Part shown: piece by piece, positions 34,816-45,146 of the stretch | Layout of the letters: each line of letters opens with the position of its first letter | Numbering within the stretch: the stretch's first letter is position 1 | Assembly (NCBI RefSeq): GCF_000948975.2 | Contig: NZ_CP059735.1 | Location: 5,516,603-5,580,602 of the forward strand | DNA length: 64,000 nucleotides | DNA from: Thalassomonas actiniarum | GTDB lineage: Bacteria; Pseudomonadota; Gammaproteobacteria; Enterobacterales; Alteromonadaceae | Direction: 5' to 3' | Program-made: the position numbers and the translations under genes | The notes under the pieces: model-generated | The model's database searches: none | Seen by the model: only the letters and a program-made list of their open reading frames with translations | Told to the model about the DNA's origin: nothing

Positions 34816-37041
34816 TTATTTATTTTTTTGCAGAAAGGCCAAGAAGTCCTGCTCCGGCATAGGCTTGGCATAATAATAGCCCTGCACTTCATGACATCCC
34901 TGCTCTTTCAGGTGCGCCTCCTGGGCGAGATCTTCAACCCCTTCGGCAATCACCTTAAGGTTCATTTGCTTGCCTAAATTGATTATCGTGTCGGCAATCA
35001 GGGACTGTCCCGGCTGGGTAATATCATTGACAAAAGAGCGATCCACTTTTAAGCGATCAAAAGGCAACTTTTGCAGGTAACTCAAAGAAGAATAACCGGT
35101 GCCGAAATCATCCAGGGCAATACTGATCCCCTGCTCTTTCAGCTTTAATAAAGAATCAATCACCACCTGAGGTTCATCCATCAGGATATTTTCAGTAATT
35201 TCCAGCTCCAGCTTACTTGCTTGTACTTTATGGGCCTTAGTGGTCTCGATAATATTATCAACGAAATTACTGCGTCTGAACTGGGGAATGGAGACATTAA
35301 CGGAAATACTGACCTGATCAAAGCCCTGCTCTTCCAGGGTTGTGATTTGCAAACAGGCCTGATTGATAACCCAATCGCCGATTTCTATGATCAAACCGGA
35401 ATATTCCGCCAGCGGGATAAAGATTTCCGGAGAAATAAAAGCGCCGTCGGCGGTGCGCCAACGCAATAAGGCTTCGGCTCCTATCACCTTTCCCGTTTCC
35501 AGGCTCAACTGCGGCTGATACCAAAGTTCCAGACGGTTTTCGGAAAAATCAGTTCTTAGCTGACGTATCATGCCCAAGCGCCACAGGGTTTTGTCTTCCA
35601 TTTCCTGCATATAGTACATGCAGTGTTGTTCACGGTTTTTCTTGGCCAAATTCAGGGCGATGTTAATTTGGTTTAATACTTTAACTCCCGGCAGGCGGGC
35701 ATATTCTTTGGTGCAAAAACCAATACAGGCATTGATAGGCAACTTCTGCTCGCCGGCATCAAAAGGCTGGTAGAACAAAGCACTGAGACAGTCGGGATTG
35801 ATAAATTCGCTCGGCCCTATCACACCGAAAACATCGGCACCGACACGGGCAATCTGACACTCCTCACTTAATCCGGACAGGCGTCTTGCCACCGCCGCCA
35901 GCAAGAGGTTGCCGACATCTTGCCCCAAGCCGTCATTGATATCACTGAAATGATTGATATCCACCAGGGCCGCGACCAGATCCTGATTGTCGCTGTTGGA
36001 AAACTGATCTAATAAATTAACAAATTCCAGCCGGTTGGGCAGTTCGGTTAACCAGTCTTTATAGGCGGCATTACGTAATTTCTGGAATAAGTGCACATTC
36101 TCATAACCAATGGCGATATTGGTAAGAAAAACCTCGATAAGCTGCTGCTGGGTTTCCGTTAACTCATTGGCCAGCTCTAAATAAATAACGGCACGATAAC
36201 CGCCACTGGCCAAATATAAGCTGACATTTTTATCATCGAAGTTATGCTGCTTTTGCCCGAAACAAGAAGCAACCTGCGAGCTGATCTGCTCATTTTTAAG
36301 GGTATCGAGTTTTTGGTTAACAATAACCGCAGAATGCCCCTGCTGACCTAGAATATAAAAACTTAAATCATCGGCGCTGCTGATAATGCCCTGGCCGCGG
36401 GCGCAGAACAAGCCACAGACGTCATCGCCCAACAAGCGGTTAAGTTGTTGCAAAACTCCCTGCCCGAACGCCTGTACCGAATGCAGTTCGAGCAAGTCGG
36501 CAGCGGCTTCAATAATTTTTTCCAGCCCGATACGGTTTTGGCTGACGGTTGAAATTTGCTGGTAGGAGCGAATAGCCGCATAAACTGTGGTCACCAGTTT
36601 TCTGCGGGTCAATTCGGTTTTGGTTTTGTAGTCATTAATATCATAATCTTTAATGACACTTTCTTCCGGGGCATAACCGGGTTGCCCGGTGCGCAAGACT
36701 ATGCGTATATCTTCGCGGCACAATTCTTCACGGATATGCTTAACAACATTTAAACCGGCATCATCCGTTTCCATAACCACATCGAGCAATACCAGCACAA
36801 TGTCATCATGTTCTTCAATAAGTTCGCAAGCATCTTTGCCGGAATAGGCATGTAAATATTCGAGGCGGCGCCCCAGTACCACAAGGTCAGATAAGGCTAA
36901 CTGAGTGACAGAATGTATTTCCGGATCATCATCAACGATCAACACTTTCCAAGCATCACCATTTAGTTCATCGATAATGTCATCTTCGTCGCTATCATCA
37001 ATAAACAAAAAATCGTCGTTAGTGTTTTCTGTAGCCTGCAT
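34816..37041 (-). CDS. REC-DUF3369-GGDEF(degenerate)-EAL cyclic-di-GMP phosphodiesterase
   Basis: A 741-residue cytoplasmic signalling protein. Order: an acidic N-terminus, a receiver domain (about 32-155; acidic pocket DDD at 37-39, phosphoacceptor D87 in LLDVVM), a DUF3369 sensor-like domain (about 170-320), a GGDEF domain in which the active site reads GADVF near residue 400 so synthesis is unlikely, and an EAL domain (about 490-735) with GAEALLRW, DDFGTGYSS and AEGVED intact. It therefore likely degrades c-di-GMP when the receiver is phosphorylated. No histidine kinase gene is adjacent. It is a single gene, divergent from TIGR03899. Confidence 0.92.
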   Translation of the reverse strand: MQATENTNDDFLFIDDSDEDDIIDELNGDAWKVLIVDDDPEIHSVTQLALSDLVVLGRRLEYLHAYSGKDACELIEEHDDIVLVLLDVVMETDDAGLNVVKHIREELCREDIRIVLRTGQPGYAPEESVIKDYDINDYKTKTELTRRKLVTTVYAAIRSYQQISTVSQNRIGLEKIIEAAADLLELHSVQAFGQGVLQQLNRLLGDDVCGLFCARGQGIISSADDLSFYILGQQGHSAVIVNQKLDTLKNEQISSQVASCFGQKQHNFDDKNVSLYLASGGYRAVIYLELANELTETQQQLIEVFLTNIAIGYENVHLFQKLRNAAYKDWLTELPNRLEFVNLLDQFSNSDNQDLVAALVDINHFSDINDGLGQDVGNLLLAAVARRLSGLSEECQIARVGADVFGVIGPSEFINPDCLSALFYQPFDAGEQKLPINACIGFCTKEYARLPGVKVLNQINIALNLAKKNREQHCMYYMQEMEDKTLWRLGMIRQLRTDFSENRLELWYQPQLSLETGKVIGAEALLRWRTADGAFISPEIFIPLAEYSGLIIEIGDWVINQACLQITTLEEQGFDQVSISVNVSIPQFRRSNFVDNIIETTKAHKVQASKLELEITENILMDEPQVVIDSLLKLKEQGISIALDDFGTGYSSLSYLQKLPFDRLKVDRSFVNDITQPGQSLIADTIINLGKQMNLKVIAEGVEDLAQEAHLKEQGCHEVQGYYYAKPMPEQDFLAFLQKNK

Positions 37042-37397
37042 ACTGTCCTCAAATAACTAGTAAAAACTTCAACTAGTTAAGTCTGCTTCTCGTTGGATTA
37101 TTATCACTGTAACTTGAAACTATTTTTATATAACATTCTACTACATAATAAAAGTCAGATTCTAAATATTCAACAAATCAATGTAATAAAATACAATCTT
37201 TCAATGCTTTGTTCTAAGTATATTAAAAAATGAAAGGTAAACAAGACACTTATATAGGAATTGCCGTTAAATATGATTACACTGGAGCAGGCAAAAATCC
37301 CCCGATTTTGTCCGGAATTTGCGATGAATATTTCCTTTATTTACCGCTGTTAATCACATTGACCGCATGAACACAGGTTTGAGTTTAAGGTAGCAAG
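37042..37397. other. Divergent promoter region, EAL gene and TIGR03899 gene
   Basis: A 356-base AT-rich gap with two outward-facing promoters expected. I cannot fix either -35/-10 pair with confidence. No small gene or repeat was seen. Confidence 0.4.
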
Positions 37398-38303
37398 ATG
37401 AAGATAACGAAACCCGCAACGAGCACTCCGGCAGTGGTACCGACAAGTAGCACTACACTTGAAGCTACCCCGGCTAAAGTTCCTTCCAAAGAGAGCGGTC
37501 ATCAGACATCGGTTTCCGGCGCCAGTTCACAAATGCAACTACTCAATCTGGCCAAACAATTTGTTTTAGACGGCGGCCTGGTGTCACCCGACAAGCAAAT
37601 GCCGCTAGAAGACAGATCCCGCAAACGCGAGCGCCTGCTCAGTTTACGCAAACAACAGAATATGGAAAGCATCATCCAAAAAGCCCTGGCCTACTGCTCT
37701 GAAAGTGAAATCACCGACAAGGCGGACCACGACTGGTTTAACCGCTTTATTTCCCTGGCGGAAGATGTCAGCAATAAAACCATGCAGGAGTTATGGGCGA
37801 AAATCCTCTCGGGAGAGATTTCCCAGCCCGGAACCTTTTCATTAAAGGCGCTGAAAATATTTCGTAATATGAGTATCAATGACGCCAAGCTGCTGGCCAA
37901 GGCCTGCTCGCTGGCGGTTAAAGATCAGGGCAAGAAAAACATCCGCATCATTTCCGGCAGCTACATACAACCCGGCCTGTTTAATTTTTTCGATAAGAAC
38001 CGCGAGCAAAACCTCAATTTAAGCCACCACGGTTTAAGTTATGCCGACCTGTTGACCTTATCGGACAATAACTTGCTGTTTATTCAGGAAACCGAGTCCA
38101 GCTCTCTGGCCAAAGGAGAACAACTGCACTTCCTTTATAATGGCTCGCCGCTGGATTTAGTCGCCAAAGGGGCAAATACCGTGATCCGTTTTTATAAGTT
38201 CACACCTGTGGGGTCGGAACTGGCCTCTTTGATCGGCGATAATGCCGAGACTAACTATCTGAATGAATTAAAGCTCAAACTCGGGCATCATTTCCAGCTG
38301 TAG
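37398..38303 (+). CDS. TIGR03899-family conserved protein
   Basis: A 301-residue soluble protein of a family found in Vibrio, Shewanella and relatives. The signature region RSRKRERLLSLRKQQNMESIIQKALAYC (about residues 70-98, shown in part) is followed by DHDWFNRFISLAEDVSNKTMQELWAKILSGEI, a block shared with DUF2806-like proteins. The N-terminal 45 residues are Ser/Thr/Pro-rich and likely disordered. Function is unknown. It stands alone between a divergent EAL gene and the convergent cysH gene. Confidence 0.85.
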   Translation: MKITKPATSTPAVVPTSSTTLEATPAKVPSKESGHQTSVSGASSQMQLLNLAKQFVLDGGLVSPDKQMPLEDRSRKRERLLSLRKQQNMESIIQKALAYCSESEITDKADHDWFNRFISLAEDVSNKTMQELWAKILSGEISQPGTFSLKALKIFRNMSINDAKLLAKACSLAVKDQGKKNIRIISGSYIQPGLFNFFDKNREQNLNLSHHGLSYADLLTLSDNNLLFIQETESSSLAKGEQLHFLYNGSPLDLVAKGANTVIRFYKFTPVGSELASLIGDNAETNYLNELKLKLGHHFQL

Positions 38304-38346
38304 CATTCCTTTCTATTATTAACTTTGCGCTAAAAATACCGGTTTC

Positions 38347-38375
38347 AGCCCCTGACTTAAACAGGCAAAGGGGCT
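38347..38375. terminator. Hairpin overlapping the cysH stop codon
   Basis: AGCCCCT and AGGGGCT pair across a 15-base loop, located between the convergent TIGR03899 and cysH genes. Weak T-tracts; the terminator role is tentative. Confidence 0.45.
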
Positions 38376-39114
38376 AAATACCGTCACCGTCTGTATGCAG
38401 ACCACATTCACGCTGCATCCCGGCAAAGCGGGTATCGCTTTCATCCATACCTAAAGTTAACGGCCTGGTGCTATGCACATCCCCCACGGAAACATAGCCT
38501 TGATCCCATAAAGGATGATAAGGCAGGCCATGTTTCGTCAGGTACTGGTGAATATCTTTATTACTCCAGTCAATGATCGGGTGTACTTTAAAACGTCCCC
38601 TTAAGATACTGACCACAGACAAATTTTTCCTGTGTTCCGTCTGCTGACGGCGCACCCCGGAAAACCAGGTACCGGCATTTAACTCGGACAAACCACGCTC
38701 AAGCGGTTCTACCTTGTTAAGACGGTTATATTTTTTCAGCGCATCGCTGCCCTGCTCCCACGCCTTGCCATATTTGGCCAGCTGCCAGGAGGCACTTTCT
38801 TTGGCGCTGTAAACCTGCAGGTTTAAGTGAAATCGCTCGGTCAGCTCATCGATGAAACGATAGGTTTCCGGAAACAAATGTCCGGTATCGGTCACCAGCA
38901 CCGGAATGTCAGGGTCGATTTGCGTCATCATATGCAACATCACTGCCGACTGGATACCAAAACTGGAGGACAGCACGAAATGGCCGGGCAAGTTTTCCAT
39001 CGCCCACTCCACCCGCTCCATAGGAGACTGCTGTTCCAGCAATTCATTCCACTGGTTTAACCAGGGCTCCGGCAAGGATGCCGGAAACCTGTTATTAATC
39101 GCCGCTTTAGTCAT
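38374..39114 (-). CDS. cysH: Phosphoadenylyl-sulfate (PAPS) reductase
   Basis: Thioredoxin-dependent enzyme making sulfite from PAPS in sulfate assimilation. The 246-residue length is normal. The PP-loop [14 protein letters not shown] is near residue 50, [11 protein letters not shown] near 78, and the redox motif ECGLH at residues 236-240 near the C-terminus; it lacks the extra Cys pairs of APS reductases, fitting the PAPS type. Its start overlaps the end of cysI by eight bases, so it is the last gene of cysJIH. Confidence 0.98.
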   Translation of the reverse strand: MTKAAINNRFPASLPEPWLNQWNELLEQQSPMERVEWAMENLPGHFVLSSSFGIQSAVMLHMMTQIDPDIPVLVTDTGHLFPETYRFIDELTERFHLNLQVYSAKESASWQLAKYGKAWEQGSDALKKYNRLNKVEPLERGLSELNAGTWFSGVRRQQTEHRKNLSVVSILRGRFKVHPIIDWSNKDIHQYLTKHGLPYHPLWDQGYVSVGDVHSTRPLTLGMDESDTRFAGMQRECGLHTDGDGI

Positions 39115-40831
39115 GAAAGTCCCTTACGCTGACGATGACTTCGGCCACTACCCCGACACGGATAACAAAATCGCCAAAATCTTCGTTTTCATTGCGTTCA
39201 CGTCCCCAACGGCCAATCAACTGATCCAGCTCCGCCAATATCGCCTGCTCGTCGAGGTTCTCTTTAAATAACTTAGGAATACGGGTACCGTTTTTATTTC
39301 CCCCCAGGTAAACATTATATTTACCCGGCCCTTTACCCACTAAACCGATTTCTGCCAGCATCGCCCGGCCACAGCCGTTAGGGCAACCGACGATACGGAA
39401 AATAATATGCTCATCCGTTAATTCATGTTTGGCCAGCAGCCCTTCAACATGGCCTATCATAGTCGGCAGGTAACGTTCGGCTTCCGCCATGGCTAACGGA
39501 CAAGTCGGCAATGACACACAGGCCATAGAGTTTTCCCGCTGCACGCTATTATTGTCATCAATCAGGCCGTGGGCTCGGGCTATTTCTTCAATTTTTGCCT
39601 TATCCTGCTCGGCAACACCGGCAATGATCAGGTTCTGGTTGGCGGTCATGCGAAAATCCCCTTTATGGATTTTTGCAATTTCTGCGACACCTGATTTAAG
39701 CGGCTTATCCGGATAATCCAGTAAACGACCGCTTTGGATAAACAGGGTTAAGTGATGTTTATTGTCTATGCCTTCAACCCAACCGATACGATCGCCGCGT
39801 CCGGTAAATTCATAAGCACGGCTGTCGCTGAATTTAACGCCGGCTCTTTCTTCGACTTCCGCCTTAAAAACGTCAACGCCGATACGGTCTAAGGTGTACT
39901 TGGTTTTGGCATTTTTCCGGTTGACCCGGTTACCGTAATCCCGCTGGGTCGTGACCACAGCTGCGGCTACGTCCAGGGTATTTTCCAGCGACACAAAACC
40001 AAAGTCTTCCGCTTTACGCGGGTAAGTGCTTTTATCGCCGTGAGTCATGGCCAGACCGCCGCCGACCAGAACGTTAAAACCAACCAGCTTGCCGTTTTCG
40101 GCAATGGCGACGAAGTTGAGATCATTGGCATGGACATCGACATCGTTTTGCGGCGGGATCACTACCGTGGTTTTAAACTTACGGGGTAGATAGTTGCTGC
40201 CTAAGATAGGCTCTTCTTCAACCTTGCCGCCCTGCATTTTTTCGCCGTCTAACCAGATTTCCGCATAAGCCTTGGTTTTAGGCAATAAGTGCTCACTGAT
40301 TTTTTTGGCCCATTCATAGGCTTCCTGGTGCAGTTCAGACTCCACCGGGTTAGAAGTACAAAGCACATTACGGTTCACGTCCCCTGCCGTGGCGATAGAA
40401 TCTATGCCGTATTCGTTCAGGGTTTGGTGCATCAGCTTAATGTTCGGCTTTAACACCCCGTGAAACTGGAAAGTCTGACGGGTAGTAATACGGATACTGC
40501 CGTAACTGGTTTTTTCCTGGGAAAACTTATCGATCGCCAGCCATTGCTTCGGGGTAATAATACCGCCGGGCATACGGGCGCGTAACATCACGTTATGCAA
40601 AGGTTCAAGCTTTTGCTTCTGGCGCTCGGCGCGGATATCCCGATCGTCCTGCTGGTACATGCCGTGGAAGCGGATCAACTGGAAGTTATCGGCGGTAAAA
40701 CCACCTGTCATCTGATCGCCTAAATCCTGGGTAATAGTGCCGCGCAACAGCTCGCTCTGGCCCTTTAAACGTTCGTTGTCCGCCAGCTTGCCGTCAACAA
40801 CTAGATCCGGATTAATTTCTGTGGTGCTCAT
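39107..40831 (-). CDS. cysI: Sulfite reductase hemoprotein (beta subunit)
   Basis: A 574-residue siroheme/4Fe-4S protein reducing sulfite to sulfide with CysJ. The cluster cysteines are in [16 protein letters not shown] (C-x5-C) and [10 protein letters not shown] (C-x3-C) in the C-terminal half. The ferredoxin-like domains begin [11 protein letters not shown] near residue 53. Its start overlaps the stop of cysJ by one base (TAATG) and its stop overlaps cysH, so the three are coupled in translation. Confidence 0.98.
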   Translation of the reverse strand: MSTTEINPDLVVDGKLADNERLKGQSELLRGTITQDLGDQMTGGFTADNFQLIRFHGMYQQDDRDIRAERQKQKLEPLHNVMLRARMPGGIITPKQWLAIDKFSQEKTSYGSIRITTRQTFQFHGVLKPNIKLMHQTLNEYGIDSIATAGDVNRNVLCTSNPVESELHQEAYEWAKKISEHLLPKTKAYAEIWLDGEKMQGGKVEEEPILGSNYLPRKFKTTVVIPPQNDVDVHANDLNFVAIAENGKLVGFNVLVGGGLAMTHGDKSTYPRKAEDFGFVSLENTLDVAAAVVTTQRDYGNRVNRKNAKTKYTLDRIGVDVFKAEVEERAGVKFSDSRAYEFTGRGDRIGWVEGIDNKHHLTLFIQSGRLLDYPDKPLKSGVAEIAKIHKGDFRMTANQNLIIAGVAEQDKAKIEEIARAHGLIDDNNSVQRENSMACVSLPTCPLAMAEAERYLPTMIGHVEGLLAKHELTDEHIIFRIVGCPNGCGRAMLAEIGLVGKGPGKYNVYLGGNKNGTRIPKLFKENLDEQAILAELDQLIGRWGRERNENEDFGDFVIRVGVVAEVIVSVRDFHD

Positions 40832-42642
40832 TAGTACACATCCTTCTGGTAACGTTTACTTACCCGTAACGTTTTTAAATAATCTTCTGCCTGCTCTGTC
40901 GATAAACCACCCTCTTGGGCAATGATCTCAAGCAGCGTATTGTGAACATCTTTGGCCATACGATTGGCATCACCACAGACATACAGATGAGCACCGCGCT
41001 CTAACCAGGCAAAAACATCTTTCGCCTGCTCTTTTAACCTGTCCTGAACATAGATTTTCTCTGCCTGGTCCCGGGAGAAAGCGACATTCATCTTAGTCAG
41101 CAGGCCGGATTTCAGATAATTCTGCCATTCCACCTGATAGAGGAAGTCCTGGGTAAAGGTTTGATCGCCAAAGAACATCCAGTTATCGCCACCGGCATCC
41201 CGGGCTTCGCGCTCTTGCATAAAGGCCCTGAACGGTGCAACACCTGTGCCCGGCCCGATCATGATCACCGGAGTATCATCACTTTCCGGCAAGCGGAAGT
41301 TATCATTATGTTCAATAAAAACTTTTACCTTGGCACCTTCTTCAAGACGTTGGGCCAGATAACCGGATGCGCCGCCAAGGCGGGTCTTGCCATCTCGCTC
41401 ATAGCTCACCAGGCCTACGGTTAAATGAACTTCTTCATCCACTTCTGCCTGGCTCGAAGCAATAGAATACAGACGTGGCGTCATTTTACGTAAAGTGTCA
41501 ATCAGCTCCTGAGGCGTCACTTTTGCCGGTGCTAATTTCAGGATATCCACCAGCTGATGATTCGCGGCAAATTCTCTTAAGGCATTTTTATCTTCAGCCA
41601 AAGCCAATAACTGGGCCGAAGCGGATGTTTTTGCCCAAAAATCAACAAATGACGGTGCCGTCTGGGTAATTTCAAACACAGAAACCAGGGCCTCACGGAT
41701 AGCAAGTGTTTGCTCGCTATCGTCTTTGATGAAAGTTACCGGCTCATCTCCGGCAAAAGCTAATAGCTGGAGTAATTCATCTACCAGGGCCAGGTCATTT
41801 TCAAACCAGACACCCAGGGCATCACCCGGCTGATACTGTAATCCGGACTCGCCCAGGTCAATTTCGATATGACGGACATCTTTTGCCGACTCCCGGCCGG
41901 TGATCTTCTGGCTCACCAGAAATTCAGCGGCATAAGGATTTTGCTTGTTATAGCTGCTGACACTGCTGTTTGAAACCGGCAAATTCACCACAGGCGCCAG
42001 GGCATCATCAGATGACGTCAGCTCTTCCTTTAAGGTTTCAACAATTTGTGTGCTCCAGGCTTTGGCATCGCTGTCGTAGTCGACATCACAATCAACTCTG
42101 GCACTTACCTGGGTTGCCCCTAAGGCTTTAAGGCGTTCATCAAAATCTTTACCCGTCTGGCAGAAGAACTCATAACTGCTGTCCCCTAATGCCAACACAC
42201 TGTATTTCAGGTTCGGCAGTTTCGGGGCCTTTTTCGAAAACAGGAACTCATGGAATTCAAGGCCGTCATCCGGCGCTTCACCTTCGCCGTTAGTACTGGC
42301 AACGATTAACAGGTGTGTTTCCGACTTCAACGACTTCGCTTTATAGTCGGCAACATTTTTTAAATTAACGCTGATACCTGCGGCTTCGGCGCTTTGCGCC
42401 AGCTGCTGTGCCACACCTTTGGCATTGCCGGTCTGGGAAACGTATAAAATGGTTAACGTCGATGAAACCGCCGCTTGCGCCGCCGGTAATACCGCCACCG
42501 AAGACTGCTCGCTTTTCGCGGCTAAATAACCACTGGCCCAGGCAAGCTGAAGTGGAGAATAACTACCTATGGTTTGTTGAAGAGATGCCAACTGATCCGC
42601 ATCCAACATGGTTTGACTTAAATTTCGCTGCTTTGGCAACAT
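40831..42642 (-). CDS. cysJ: Sulfite reductase flavoprotein (alpha subunit)
   Basis: FAD/FMN protein passing NADPH electrons to CysI. Order: flavodoxin-like domain ([17 protein letters not shown] then [12 protein letters not shown]), FAD-binding region with [10 protein letters not shown], and an NADPH-binding C-terminus with [18 protein letters not shown] and the terminal RYQKDVY. About 603 residues from ATG 42642. The start is uncertain: ATG 42660 and an upstream TTG are also in frame and none has a strong ribosome site. First gene of cysJIH. Confidence 0.96.
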   Translation of the reverse strand: MLPKQRNLSQTMLDADQLASLQQTIGSYSPLQLAWASGYLAAKSEQSSVAVLPAAQAAVSSTLTILYVSQTGNAKGVAQQLAQSAEAAGISVNLKNVADYKAKSLKSETHLLIVASTNGEGEAPDDGLEFHEFLFSKKAPKLPNLKYSVLALGDSSYEFFCQTGKDFDERLKALGATQVSARVDCDVDYDSDAKAWSTQIVETLKEELTSSDDALAPVVNLPVSNSSVSSYNKQNPYAAEFLVSQKITGRESAKDVRHIEIDLGESGLQYQPGDALGVWFENDLALVDELLQLLAFAGDEPVTFIKDDSEQTLAIREALVSVFEITQTAPSFVDFWAKTSASAQLLALAEDKNALREFAANHQLVDILKLAPAKVTPQELIDTLRKMTPRLYSIASSQAEVDEEVHLTVGLVSYERDGKTRLGGASGYLAQRLEEGAKVKVFIEHNDNFRLPESDDTPVIMIGPGTGVAPFRAFMQEREARDAGGDNWMFFGDQTFTQDFLYQVEWQNYLKSGLLTKMNVAFSRDQAEKIYVQDRLKEQAKDVFAWLERGAHLYVCGDANRMAKDVHNTLLEIIAQEGGLSTEQAEDYLKTLRVSKRYQKDVY

Positions 42643-42838
42643 AACAGATACTTCGCCCATTAAATTTGATAGCGACAGGATAGACAAAGCAAAACGAAAT
42701 TAAAAAGAATAGAAAATGATTTTTTATTCCAAAAGTGTATATAAAAGTCAGTGAAGTGGAAAAGTGCTTTTTGCTCAGATAACAAACAGGTTTGCGCTTG
42801 TAAATTCCGCCTGTTGTTAAGTGAGACGCAAAACCCCC

Positions 42839-43055
42839 TTCATCCTGAATATCATCACTCTTTCACATCCATGTGATCATGACATACCGTTCATCCTGAA
42901 CATCACCATTTTTTCACATCCATGTGATCATGGCATACCGTTCATCCTGAACATCACCATTTTTTCACATCCATGTGATCATGGCATACCGTTCATCCTG
43001 AACATACTTGCTCCTTTAAATCCTTTTAACCGCAAAATACCGTTCGTCCTGAACA
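42839..43055. repeat. 51-bp tandem repeat array, about 4.3 copies
   Basis: The phrase TTCATCCTGAA(C/T)AT starts at 42839, 42890, 42941, 42992 and, as TTCGTCCTGAACAT, at 43043: exact 51-base steps. The interior of copies 2 and 3 is nearly identical; copy 1 differs lightly and copy 4 is degenerate after the first 15 bases. Each good unit holds two hairpins, GTTCA-TCC-TGAAC and CACAT-CC-ATGTG, and an overlapping CCATG-TGAT-CATGG. It lies upstream of cysJIH and downstream of a ketosynthase gene. The array stays open in one frame because 51 is divisible by three. Confidence 0.95.
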
Positions 43056-43056
43056 T

Positions 43057-43080
43057 AAAAAAGAGGCCGTAGCCTCTTTT
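43057..43080. terminator. Bidirectional terminator after ketosynthase
   Basis: AAAAAAGAGGC-CGTA-GCCTCTTTT, perfect stem with A-run before and T-run after. On the minus strand it lies 28 bases past the ketosynthase stop. Confidence 0.9.
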
Positions 43081-43107
43081 CAAATAACAAAAGTTTAGTT
43101 GTTAATC

Positions 43108-45003
43108 CTAGACCATATCTTCAAACGGGTTCGTTGTCGGTAAAGTAATATCATGCTTAAACCCAGGTACGGATATCGACTGTTCGCTGATCTTGATATC
43201 ATTCTCATCAATCTGACCCTGACCAAACTTATAGATCAAGCCAAACTGGCCATTGTCAGCATTTTGCTGGTAACGGGCCTGCGCCTGTTCTACCTGCTGC
43301 AATTTCTCCTGATAGCCGGCAAAAGCTTCTTTACCGTAACGTTTTTCCATCATCGACAGCGTCACCTTAGGTGAGAAGATGGCCGCCGTGGCATTATTAC
43401 CGCCAAAACCCTTGGAGTTAATAAAAGCCACATCCATATCCGGGCAAGACCAGTGCTCGGTGGCGATATTTAATCTTTCATCATAAACATCATCCGCCAC
43501 CTTATCGATAGTCGTCACTCCCGGCATAATATTATGGGCGAAAATTCCCAGCGCCATCGCCAGCTGATCGCCACTGGCAGGGCCTATGGTATGACCGACA
43601 AAGGCTTTAGGCGCTGCTACCGGCCAGTTGCTGATATTAAAACTGTCGGCAATGCGATCATAAATCAAGGATTCGGTTACCCGGTTTTGCGGGGTACTGG
43701 AACCGTGGGCGAGAATAAAGCTGCGCTGTTCCAGGGCTTCGCCCCCTAAAATGCTTTTTGCCAGCGCCACCGATTTTGCCATGGTAATATAATTACCCGG
43801 ACCCGGGGCAGTAATGGATTTTTTGAAACCGTCGGCATTAACAAAAACATCGGCTACGGATCCCATGACCTGGGCGCCCATTTCCAGCGCTAGTTGATCA
43901 TCCATCAATATCGCAAACTGGGCGCCTTCACCTATGGTAAAGCCGCAATTTTCCCCGAACGGACGGCTGGTTCTGCGGTGATCGACATTGTCTGTGCCAT
44001 CAAGTCTTTTCAGGCCTTCTTCATTGGCCAGGGCGCTCATATTACCAAAACCTTCCACCACTTCAGGGGTCACGGCCGCTTCGGCACTGCCGACAATGGC
44101 CACGCGGATCCTGCCCGCCTGCATATCCTGCACGGCGGCGCGCATATTATATAAGAAAGTGGCACAGGCGCCGGAAGCGGTAAAGGTAGTACCGACATTA
44201 CCGGTAACATAGGCGTTGATGAAATCGGTAGACATGGTATTTAAACCTAATGCCAGGTTTTTCGTCGACACCCTGTCACCGCGTAAGCGGTTGTTCATCA
44301 TGCCGCCCAGGCCTTCATTTTGTACTTGCCCCATCACGGAAGCCGAGTACACACCGATCTGATCGGCGCCAATCTTTTCCAGGATATCTTCCCAGGCAAT
44401 CCCGGTGGAATGTATCGCATCACTGGCGCCAAAAATGGTCGCCTGCAAACCTCTGGGCTGATAACGGCTGTTATAGAGGTTTTCCGGCTTAAAGCCGGTA
44501 GGAAACTGTCCAGCCGCCTTAATGGGGTTATCGCGCACCGAATGATGTTTAATATCTAAATTATCCGGAATTTCCACCTTCACCCGGCCACCATCAAGCT
44601 CAGTTACCTGCCAGCTTGAAGGCAATGGCGTAGGCAAATCACGTTTACGGGTTTCAAAACTAAAACCCTGCTCACTTGGGGTCAGGGTCATTTTCTGGTG
44701 CCAGGGGGTCGCATCAGGATCAAAATGGTTGCTTTCTATTTTCCGGATCAGGGTACCGCGGAGGATCTGCTCGCCAAAAACACTTTCAATATCGGCAGGT
44801 GCAATCGCCTTACCAGCCTGATCAAAAAGCTCGCCTTCTCGGTAGCTCACCAGATTCATTAATGTCGCCAAGCCGACAAACGTTTCCTGCCGTGCCCGGG
44901 CATTGAGTTTATCGATAACGATTCGGCGAAAGCCCTGATGAAACGATGTACGTCCTGCAGCGTTGATGCCGCCCATGCCAACAATAAGAGGTAAAGCCGT
45001 CAT
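43108..45003 (-). CDS. Beta-ketoacyl synthase (KAS-like)
   Basis: A 631-residue ketoacyl synthase, longer than FabB or FabF (about 410) because of a 200-residue N-terminal extension and a C-terminal tail. The active-site Cys is in TASGACATFLYN near residue 270, with catalytic histidines in ILAHGSSTPQN and AFVGHTIGPASGD, so the Cys-His-His set is intact. Members of this size occur in Shewanella and Alteromonas relatives; the role in lipid synthesis is inferred. It is divergent from a GlxA-type regulator, and a terminator follows. Confidence 0.9.
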   Translation of the reverse strand: MTALPLIVGMGGINAAGRTSFHQGFRRIVIDKLNARARQETFVGLATLMNLVSYREGELFDQAGKAIAPADIESVFGEQILRGTLIRKIESNHFDPDATPWHQKMTLTPSEQGFSFETRKRDLPTPLPSSWQVTELDGGRVKVEIPDNLDIKHHSVRDNPIKAAGQFPTGFKPENLYNSRYQPRGLQATIFGASDAIHSTGIAWEDILEKIGADQIGVYSASVMGQVQNEGLGGMMNNRLRGDRVSTKNLALGLNTMSTDFINAYVTGNVGTTFTASGACATFLYNMRAAVQDMQAGRIRVAIVGSAEAAVTPEVVEGFGNMSALANEEGLKRLDGTDNVDHRRTSRPFGENCGFTIGEGAQFAILMDDQLALEMGAQVMGSVADVFVNADGFKKSITAPGPGNYITMAKSVALAKSILGGEALEQRSFILAHGSSTPQNRVTESLIYDRIADSFNISNWPVAAPKAFVGHTIGPASGDQLAMALGIFAHNIMPGVTTIDKVADDVYDERLNIATEHWSCPDMDVAFINSKGFGGNNATAAIFSPKVTLSMMEKRYGKEAFAGYQEKLQQVEQAQARYQQNADNGQFGLIYKFGQGQIDENDIKISEQSISVPGFKHDITLPTTNPFEDMV

Positions 45004-45146
45004 TAATAAACCTTTTACTTAATTCAATAGTTTTCTCAGATATTATTAGTTTATGTGCTTTACCCTAAAAATAATTAGCATATCAGGCCATATAAGATGC
45101 AAAAAAGGCCAAACAAAAGTAAACTGGCTCAATATAAAGAAAAGAC

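Noticed and set aside
42839-43055. CRISPR array
   Set aside because: The units are contiguous tandem repeats without unique spacers and no cas genes are nearby.
42821-43072. An 83-codon frame crossing the 51-bp repeats
   Set aside because: It starts with GTG, has no ribosome site, and stays open only because the repeat unit is 51 bases; its protein is a repeat of one 17-residue phrase with no recognisable family.
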